In this document: piece after piece, positions 56,135-64,000 of the stretch
Position numbering within the stretch: position 1 is the stretch's first letter
Layout: the number at the start of each line of letters is the position of its first letter
Assembly (NCBI RefSeq): GCF_003473485.1
Contig: NC_053045.1
Span: 45,302,494 to 45,366,493, forward strand
DNA length: 64,000 bases
Source of the DNA: Medicago truncatula
Taxonomy: Eukaryota > Streptophyta > Magnoliopsida > Fabales > Fabaceae
Direction: 5' to 3'
Translations under genes and position numbers: made by a program
The notes under the pieces: model-generated
The model's database searches: none
Told to the model about the DNA's origin: nothing
Seen by the model: only the letters and a program-made list of their open reading frames with translations

Positions 56135-57258
56135 TTTGTGTATTCCAAATTCTCTCGGCGATTTTCAACAATCTGTTCCACAATCGTTTCATTACTGTAT
56201 TGTATATTCGTAATTTTATTTTATTGATTTGTTTACTAGTCCTACATGTCTTTTAAGATGTTATTTTGCACAAATTGAGAGATGGTTTTGTTATTGTCTA
56301 AAAAAGAAATGATTTTTTATTAATTTGCATTTTCAAATATGTCCTACTCCCTACGGTTCGTTATAGTGTATGTTAAAGTATAAATGAGATTTTAGATTGA
56401 CTTTTTCACTATTTCAATTATAACCTTGAACAAATTTTCTATAATAATGTTATATTGTTTTTTTTAAGTGAATTATGTTATATTATTAATGTCATTAAAA
56501 AAAATTCATATTATATTTGATATACTATTTGTGTCACTAAAAAAGATAAACTATGAACTCCACAAACATCTAATCTAATCCCTATACATTTAATCAAATT
56601 TCATAAAAACACCGTTTATAATTCGTAAGCGTATTGCAATAAAGAACAAAATTGAGATAAATACAACTTATCTCATTTGTTTTAAATTTTGAATTTGAAT
56701 TATGATAAAATTAACTCTAAAAGGATAATTAAAAAAAAAACATTTTAAATGAATGACGATACTCAGACCATTTTTACAATACAAATGTTAGAAAATCATA
56801 ATTTAAATTTATCGATCAAGTCTTCTCATCATAGATTTGATTCTTCACAGACTCAACAATTTACAGAGAAAAATGAAAATACAGGACTAATATTAATCAA
56901 CATCTACCACTTATTTTGGGGTAAATTTGGAGTACCTTCCACAAAAAGTTAAAGAATAGTATATCCTTAGATATTGGAACACGTTATTTTTAAAGAGATG
57001 GTCTCTCACAAGAGTTACGACATACTCCTATACACCAAGAGTACCGATCCTCGTTACCCTAGAACAAAATGAGAAGTAGCTCACTAACTTCTAGGAGAGA
57101 CATAATTGACTGCACACCATCCACGAAATTTAAGGAACCTATGAGTGATATATTCTCCGGAACGACGTTTTTCTATATGCTTGTCCAATCTTTTACTTTG
57201 AAGCAATAGAGTTTTCAAGAAGGTTTATATCATTCTCACCTAAGAGTAGTGCTACTAT
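56135..57258. other. 3' flank of TOM1-like gene with dispersed repeat copy 3
   Basis: At about 56370-56680 lies copy 3 of the family at 40130 and 48540 (TTCAATTATAACCTTGAACA, TTAATGTCATTAAAAAAAAT, GTTTATAATTCGTAAGCGTA). No gene seen. The frame at 56749-56952 has no recognisable domain. Confidence 0.45.
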
Positions 57259-57653
57259 GAGCATCTTCAATGGAGGTTCCTTACTTAACAATGACTACTC
57301 CCCGTTAAGGACCCCTATTGGAGGAAGAAAATGAGTCTCTATTAAGCAACGAGCAACTATATAAGGACCCTCCCTCTTCTAGGCAACTAACGGACCCCAC
57401 GTGTAAAAGAAGTAATAAAATATGTATTGGTTGATCCCACTTGCAAAAGAAGTAATAAATTATTTTTGGGTAATGATGTAAAATTAGTGGACCTATTTAA
57501 GTATATTTTTTTTATTGAAGTCATCATTAGTATATTGTCATTGGAGTCATTGAGTCCTTAAGTACTTTCATTAAAAAATTATAAATAAGTGACGTGCACA
57601 TGTGGGATCTATTTAAGAAGTCCCTATTAATGGACTACCATTGTGGATGCTCC
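57259..57653. mobile_element. Tourist-like foldback element (about 395 bp)
   Basis: Left end GAGCATCTTCAATGGAGGTT; inverted right end GGAGCATCCACAATGGTAGT. Inner blocks GGACCCCACGTG and CACATGTGGGATC are also inverted. GAGCATC..AATGG ends are typical of PIF/Harbinger miniatures; the TAA-type duplication is not clear. Confidence 0.65.
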
Positions 57654-57668
57654 AGCACTCTCTTTTAA

Positions 57669-57798
57669 ACACCTTCTCTAATACTCACTCTTTTATTGGT
57701 TTAAATCATTGCGAGTCTACACTTTGAAAATAGAACTCACAAATTGGTAAGATGTACATGGATTCTATCCAATAAAAGAGTGAGTGTTAGAGAGTGTT
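57669..57798. mobile_element. Small foldback element (MITE), family copy 2
   Basis: Same family as 29657-29799: CTCTAATACTCACTCTTTTA left and CAATAAAAGAGTGAGTGTTA right. It abuts the Tourist-like element on its left. Confidence 0.78.
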
Positions 57799-58590
57799 AC
57801 TATCCACACAATGAAAGGTACACAGGTGGAGTCCCCTTAAATTAATGTTTTGGATGTGTAAGTGCTCATAAATACTCAATTATTATCACCTTAATGGTAC
57901 TAAGGTGGAATCCCTTTATAATGTGTACTTATATATACTCTATGTTTCAAAATACTCTATGTTTCAAAATGACTGTCCCATTTAAAGAAAAAATTTGTTT
58001 TAAAATGAATGTTATTTACACTTTTCAATGTAAGATAATTTTTATTCTTCAAATAGTGCCCTCTAGTGTGCACACTTCCAAAACATCATATTCCATATCT
58101 ATTGACAACATCGTCACATTTTGCAGTCTGCGTCCGAAAATCTTAAAAACATTCATTTTAAATTAGAGGGATTACTAAAAACATTAGTAATGGAATTTCA
58201 CATTTCTATCAAGAAATGGAGAGATCCTTCGTTCCTTACCCCTGTATTACCGCACCATAACAGTAACATAAGCTATTTCGATGGTATCTAAAGATCTAAA
58301 CAGTTAAGACGTAAAGCAAAACTGGAATTAAACAAGACTATGAATAAAAAATTGGTATATTAATTAATAGCTAAAAGTATATTCAAACCCTATGTTATAT
58401 AAATATCAAAATATATAAAAAGAAAAACCAAATCTTGTCTAGATTTCAGCATTTGAACTGTCAAAACTGAATGGATATTCTACTTTTCACAATCTATTTA
58501 TACCCAACCTACGATCCAAGCAAAAAAAAAAAAAAAAAACTGACGGGCCGTCTATTAACAGGAGAGGAAAGAAGTAGCCACCACAAAGGA
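57799..58590. other. 3' flanks between TOM1-like and CAMTA genes
   Basis: A decayed Stowaway-like piece lies at about 57945-58165 (CTATGTTTCAAAATGACTGT ... TTCATTTTAAATTAGAGGGA). Next to 58591 is the probable CAMTA 3' untranslated region. No gene. Confidence 0.45.
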
Positions 58591-61500
58591 TCAATCAAAT
58601 GACATAGGTACAAAGTTGTCATCATTAAAAAGCATTTGAATGTCAACCAAATCCTCCACACCATCAGCTGCCTCTTCCGAACTTATCGAACTCAGATTAC
58701 ATGTCTGCTATAAGATGACCAAAGAAAATATCAATCATTAAGCAAAAAATATTCGTTAAGCATAGGCATAGGAAAAAAGACATTTTAGAAAATACCTTGG
58801 TTTGACGGTAATCGTCCACTACATTTAGCAGACGCCTGTATTGGGCCCGAGCTTCTGGATACTGAACCATGGACTTAACCCTTAAAAGGGCCTTTTGAAA
58901 CTTTTGTTCACTCTGTTTCCTCCCTTCCTTGAGAAAATCATAGTCATCCTCCTTTTCGGGAAGGCTGGTTGGTTGGTTGGGGACCTTATTAATGGCATCT
59001 GATCGAAATCCACGTAAACCACTGCCCTTACGCCTCCACCGTAATATAACCTTCTCCAGGATTCCCACGGACCAAATGATTGGTTTGTACTTCTTTCTTA
59101 CCTGGTGACCTCTTACATGGGCCTTTAACATCATGGATTTCAAGTCAGTAGAAGGATGTATCAAATGTATAAGGACACAATTAATGATAAAAGGAAGAAG
59201 AAAAAGAAAAGTTATATCAATGGGTGTACTCAGTCCCCAGCCTTCTATGGCAATTGGGCTGGAAAGCACAGACATACATAAAATAAACAGACAATCTAAG
59301 AAAAAGAGCAGCTGGATGAACCTGGATTTTGACAACTCTTTGACGAATGAACAAGAATTCTTTTCTCTTTGTCCAGCCACGGAACTTTTTCTGTATTTGT
59401 ACTGCAGCAGCATTGGCTGAACCCTCCCCATGTCCAGATTTGGATGCCTTAGAAGCTAGAAGCGAAAGAGCTTGCTGATCTGACAATCCAAACTCCTCAC
59501 CATCCTCTTCATACTGAGCTAGCTGCTTTCTTTGAAATGATTGCATTCTAAATACTTGATGTATTCTATCAGCGGCTTGTGTAGCATTACGGACAGCATC
59601 AAGAGAATCCTTAAGGCATATAGCATCTTGCATATCTCCCCAGTGCACAGGCGTTGCAATTCGTTCTGAAATCGTCTGTACTGCTTTCATCCCTAAAGTT
59701 TCTTTTGTGCCATCTTTATTCACATCATCCATTGTGAGTGATTCAAGGTGGCTAGTTAATAATGACTCGGCAAGAAAACCTGAAATTCCTTTCTGGCCAT
59801 CACCAGAAGCAAGATCTGCAGGCGTTCTTCCTGAAGGGAATGCTGGACATGGATCTGTCAACGCTCCAGCAGCTGCACCCATGGAGACAAGGAGAGCAAC
59901 CGTTCTCTCTCTGAGCATATAATGATTAATTAGCATTAAGAACCACTTCATGATATATATTAAATGGACATTACATGACAGTTTCGAAAAGCAATGCTCT
60001 TAATAACGCTGAAGGCTTCATAAGATATAGATAGAATAATCAAACCTGACTTTAGTACACCAATGTAATTTTTCCAAAAATAATTTTGAACTATTTACAT
60101 TCACATGCATGAAAAAGCCACGGTGAACTAGGCATCAAAATAGTATGTATGTGTTATGCATATTTCTGTAAGTGTGATTAACAAACACGCCAATGGATGG
60201 AATTTTCATATCCCCTAATGGTTTCATAAGCAATCAAATTCAAAATTTCCAAAATATGGAGATGGGCAGTGTAGCAAAGTAAGTTTCAATCAAAAAATAG
60301 TTGCAACGTGCAAAATCTACTCAAAACAATAAAGAAAATATATTAGGTCTGTACCTGCCACATGATGCAGCCCAGTGTAGAGCCGTCCATCCATTCACAT
60401 CACGGAAGTTGATATTAACTCCAGAAGTTACAATTGGTGCTATGGCCCAATCATAACCAAGAGCAGCAACTAAATGTAGTACACCTTGCCCATCTTTACC
60501 AAACACATGAGGCCCTTTACCAGTTTCAGTTACTTTGTGAAGAAGCCATGAGTACAGCTTCTCCTTAACCTGCCTATGAAAGATATGTGCCTTCAACCTG
60601 TGTTTTGAAATATCCATCTCTCCAGTTGGCTCTTCATTACACGAATATTCATCTTTCTCTTTTAGTGAAATAAGCTTATGAATCATGTTACTTTTCTCCA
60701 TATCAACCTCAAGAACTTGATCTGAAAGATGCACTGAATCCAAAGTAAGTAACTCCTCCAGATGCAAATGATGTCGCATTTCAGTTGAGTTGTTAAAAAA
60801 ATCTGCCAAATCTACATTTCTGGTAAAGCCCTCTTTGTACTCAAATTCCTGAACTTCACTACAAGCAAATCTATTGGAGAAGGTTACGTAGAAAGGAACC
60901 CGTCCAATCTCATGAGGTGGAGCTTGACAGCTCAGAATTCCATTAGCTAAAATCGTAGCTGGAACTTCCACTTCCCCAAACATACAGGACCAGTTACACG
61001 TTGTCACCTCTGGTCTACTATTCACAAATGTTCCAATAATCAACACCTGTATGGTTTTGAAAAAGAGCAAGAGCATTAATCATATATAAAATTCTAAAGC
61101 AAACAGTGAAATCATCAGGATACATCATGAAATACAAAATAATTATAGAAGACGGAAGAAGTTCAAATATGAAAGAATAGAAAAATACATGCATCTGACC
61201 AGAACAAGAGTTGATAAATAAACAGAGTATCATCTTAGATTCACGCAATTATATAACTTTTAGGCAACAATTTATTGTTCTGTCGTTTGTTCTTTTATTG
61301 GATATGCTGAGAATAAGTAATTTTTAGGCAAGCATTTATTGTTCTGGATATTTCTTATGTATGATACATTCAAGTATTCTTTAGATATTTACGGTAATCA
61401 AGTATTCTTTAGATATTTACGGTAAGTACCTCAATTTCTGAATCAGCATAAGCCCATTTAGGTGAAAAGTCATGTATGCTAAACAGCTGGTCTTGAGATA

Positions 61501-63498
61501 GAGACAGGTCCAATGAGGTATCATCTATCACATTTCCACATTCATCCGTGCCCCATGAAATATCAGGGGAAGACTGCATGTGCAGATCATCCACTGATGC
61601 AAATTCTTTAATCCATTTAGAGAAGCTGTCAACCTTCGTCAGGCTCTCTTTAGCATTCATAGAAGCATGCTCCGTGTGCAAGTTTTGATGCACAGACTGC
61701 TCTTTTGGCTCAAAATCAAAAGAAAATAGGTCAGGATCAATTTCTGGACTTGCATAACCAGTTTCTTTACCCAAACCCAGTAGTTCAGCGGAATAGTTAG
61801 ATTCAAATTCCATGCTTAACGACTGAGTAAAGCTCCACTTTGGAAATCCGCCCGCATTTTCTTCAAAAGGGTTCTAGAACAACAATTCAAATAACAAAAT
61901 GGAAATAGTTATTTATTATTGTTGAATTTCAAAAACTGATGTAGGTAGACCAAATATAAAATTGAAACAAGGTCAGTGCACTGACTGACAGCCCCCACTC
62001 CTACCAAGATGTTTGGCAATAGTTCATACTCAGTCAACAGGTCAGAAAAGATACATTAGGATCACGATCAAATAAAAAAAAAAAGTTAACAATAAAATGG
62101 TAAGATAAACCTTACTATGTCTTATAGCATTTCTATAATTTTAAAATCAACTCAAAACATTCAGTACTAGTACTCTACACATGTATAATACTGATATAAC
62201 CAACCAACTTGGGTTGGCCTGGTGGTGTTGGCTTGGGACCTTTGGAGTATGCTCCTCTCAAGGTCTCAGGTTCGATTCCCCTGGTGCCAATTTCAATGGG
62301 CTAATCCATATAGAGATTTGCTCTGGCTTTAAATGGGGCCCCCAGATGTGGACGGCGGAATTAGACCTCTTGGACTAATCAGTCCATGGACCGGATTCCG
62401 AGTTTTCAAAAAAAAAAAAACGTATATTACTGATATACACTGATTCACAATTCAGTTACTTTGAAAATTATTAGTACAAATGGGCCAATGACTAACTTCA
62501 TTGAAAGGGAGTATCCATATTCCCAGGCTACTTCAACAGCCCAATAAATCTCAAGTGCAATCCGAACTTAAAATATCAGATCTCAGATTCAATAGATCAT
62601 CTTACACATTACATAGTCGACATCTAAAACATCTTATAAATTTGATATCAAGCAATAACTCCCTCAATCGAAAGATATCACTAGCAGTAAGTACCTGCCA
62701 ATTTGATTGTAGAGACTGTGAGCCACTTCCTTCATTGAAGACAGACATTGAACTTGATGGAAAAGAATAGGATGATACAGGGGAAGGATCGGTATGCGTT
62801 CCTGAAGATTTATCCATGACATTGTCCCAGGACCCTATGTCGAGTGCTCTCTGACCCTCGTTTGAATTGAATTTACCCCCCTGAACAAGTGGGAGGTAAT
62901 TTGATCCTGAAATCAATAGGCCACAACAAAATTAAAATGCAAAATCCTAGAATGACTTGAGGCATCGTTAAATATTAAATGTTCAATAGAAGTTACAAAA
63001 TCATTATCTAGCACAAAAAATATATTTGAGAAAGAAAAAAAAAGGATAGTAACCTGAAAAGGGGTGCATAAGATTTGGACCATTTGAATGAGCACCAATC
63101 TTATCCGTCTGTGGACCATTTCCCGGATTATGCAACTCATGAAAGGTGCGAAACACTGAGCTTGCTTGGTGAATATCCTCTGGGAAGAAATTCATTTAAA
63201 TCTTTTAGCAGTGCCCAAATGAACCAAACTATTAAGTAATTACATGTTCCATAAGAAAATATATGTTGCAATAGTGAACAGAGATATTCAAAGCCTTGGC
63301 ATATTAAATCAGATTATAACCTGAATCAGCATCTTCACATAAAGAAGTTAAAGTGCTTGTTGGGCTCATGGAATCCATATTTCTTGAACGCATGTTACCG
63401 TAATTTGCAGGAAAGCCAGATGACGTAGAACTGCCCTTTTGGGAATCTGATGTAACCTCCTTAGTATCTGTACTTATGCCTACATTGCTCTTGTTAAC
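58591..63498 (-). CDS. CAMTA: Calmodulin-binding transcription activator (CAMTA2/3 type), 3' part
   Basis: Calcium/calmodulin-responsive nuclear transcription factor controlling cold and defence genes. Eight exons in view: 63498-63321, 63179-63054, 62906-62695, 61873-61430, 61046-60355, 59910-59322, 59122-58796 and 58704-58591. They join in phase to 893 residues up to the stop; the first codon seen is not the start. Domain order: Ser/Thr-rich linker, LFSIHDFSPKWAY, IPT/TIG domain (TTCNWSCMFGEVEVPATILA), ankyrin repeats (GKDGQGVLHLVAALGYDWA, DVNGWTALHWAASCG), IQ motifs (AAVQIQKKFRGWTKRKEF, KIQAHVRGHQVRKKY) and the calmodulin-binding helix (IIWSVGILEKVILRWRRKGS). The N-terminal CG-1 DNA-binding exons must lie past base 64000. 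The sequence fits the CAMTA3/SR1-CAMTA2 group best. Intron 3 in view carries a SINE. Confidence 0.95.
62199..62421 (+). mobile_element. tRNA-derived SINE, copy 2 (full length), with 16-bp target duplication, in a CAMTA intron
   Basis: Body: ACTTGGGTTGGCCTGGTGG (A-box), CTCAGGTTCGATTCCCCTGG (B-box), GGGCTAATCC, a unique 3' half (GATGTGGACGGCGGAATTAG), then an A-run. Flanks: GTATAATACTGATATA (62183-62198) and GTATATTACTGATATA (62422-62437), one mismatch. It lies in the intron between exons 62906-62695 and 61873-61430, antisense to CAMTA. Confidence 0.88.
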
Positions 63499-64000
63499 CT
63501 GAAAGATGAACAACCCATAAAACATCTATTAAAAAGTCATCAAACAAGCAAGTATCCAAAATTAGCCTCACAAGTTTTCTTCCTGTTTTCAAGAAAATTA
63601 TCATAGAAATGGCCTTTAGTATCTTAAAAAGGATTATGTGGTTAACTCAGTATCATCAATTTGGGATTTTCATTGAGAGCAAAAACAGTATTATAGTGTA
63701 AGAGATGAGTGATGAGAGGAGTGAGGATGAACACCACGAATCAATTAGTTTTAGTGAGGGATAACGAATAAGAGCAAAAACTGTGTCTTCGCCCTAAATA
63801 TTAAGGCATTAGATACACAAGATAACAATGGGCAATGGATCCAATTGGTAGCCACAAAAATTAGCATGGTGGATAGGGCAATTACCTACTCAATGAATAC
63901 AGAGACGGATAATTACCAGAAAATTTTAGTGGATAGTACCCCTCACACATTTATTTATATATTAGTATTAAATAAATAAAAGGTTGACTCTTATCAAATT
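63499..64000 (-). other. CAMTA intron running off the window, with repeat-like sequence
   Basis: No exon is recognised here. The part 63650-63990 (GATGAGTGATGAGAGGAGTG, ACACCACGAATCAATTAG) looks like a retrotransposon-derived insertion without borders in view. Confidence 0.4.

Noticed and set aside
59133..59922. Plus-strand frames over CAMTA exons
   Set aside because: Antisense shadows of strongly conserved ankyrin and IQ coding sequence.

Overview
The window is plant nuclear DNA, almost certainly from a legume. It is AT-rich, its genes carry many introns with GT..AG borders, the gaps are packed with small transposons, and the encoded proteins are typical of flowering plants. Medicago or a close relative is my best guess; that rests on remembered resemblance of the repeats and proteins and was not searched.

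Seven protein genes can be assembled exon by exon with consistent splice phases. From left to right: a UGT85-type UDP-glycosyltransferase (minus, 5716-10460, one long intron); two tandem type I metacaspases (plus, about 12496-14704 and 16160-18224); an OM64/Toc64-type outer-membrane TPR receptor with an amidase-like domain (minus, 19001-27381, 13 exons, 604 codons); a small PP2C phosphatase (minus, 32702-36819, five coding exons); a TOM1-like seven-helix membrane protein (plus, 53148-56134, 11 exons); and a CAMTA calmodulin-binding transcription activator (minus, 58591 to beyond the right edge, eight exons seen, DNA-binding CG-1 exons outside). These are unrelated housekeeping, stress and signalling genes and do not form a pathway or cluster. 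The metacaspase pair is the only local duplication.

Three broken host gene or gene-fragment relics are visible: a CYP51 (sterol 14-demethylase) pseudogene at 40914-41375, a DUF247 pseudogene at about 44382-45560 (minus), and an unidentified frame-broken fragment near 3755-3945.

The rest is transposon-derived. Best supported by target-site duplications are: a Mutator-like element with a 114-codon ORF (932-2081, 9-bp repeat); a 5'-truncated LINE in the UGT intron (16-bp repeat); a 362-bp hAT-type element (8-bp repeat); a double foldback element at 29873-31266 (11-bp repeat); a probable solo copia-type LTR (41873-43182, 5-bp repeat); and two tRNA-derived SINE copies (16-bp repeats), with a third related copy. 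TRIM elements sit in introns of OM64 and the PP2C gene. I found no CRISPR array, rRNA gene, credible tRNA gene or intact autonomous transposon.

I do not see a demonstrably new biological system. The best leads are the ORF conserved inside the Mutator-like element, the Ser-to-Cys and Lys-to-Ser changes in the OM64 amidase triad, the cysteine-rich altered prodomain of the first metacaspase, and a minisatellite plus foldback element around the OM64 promoter and first intron.
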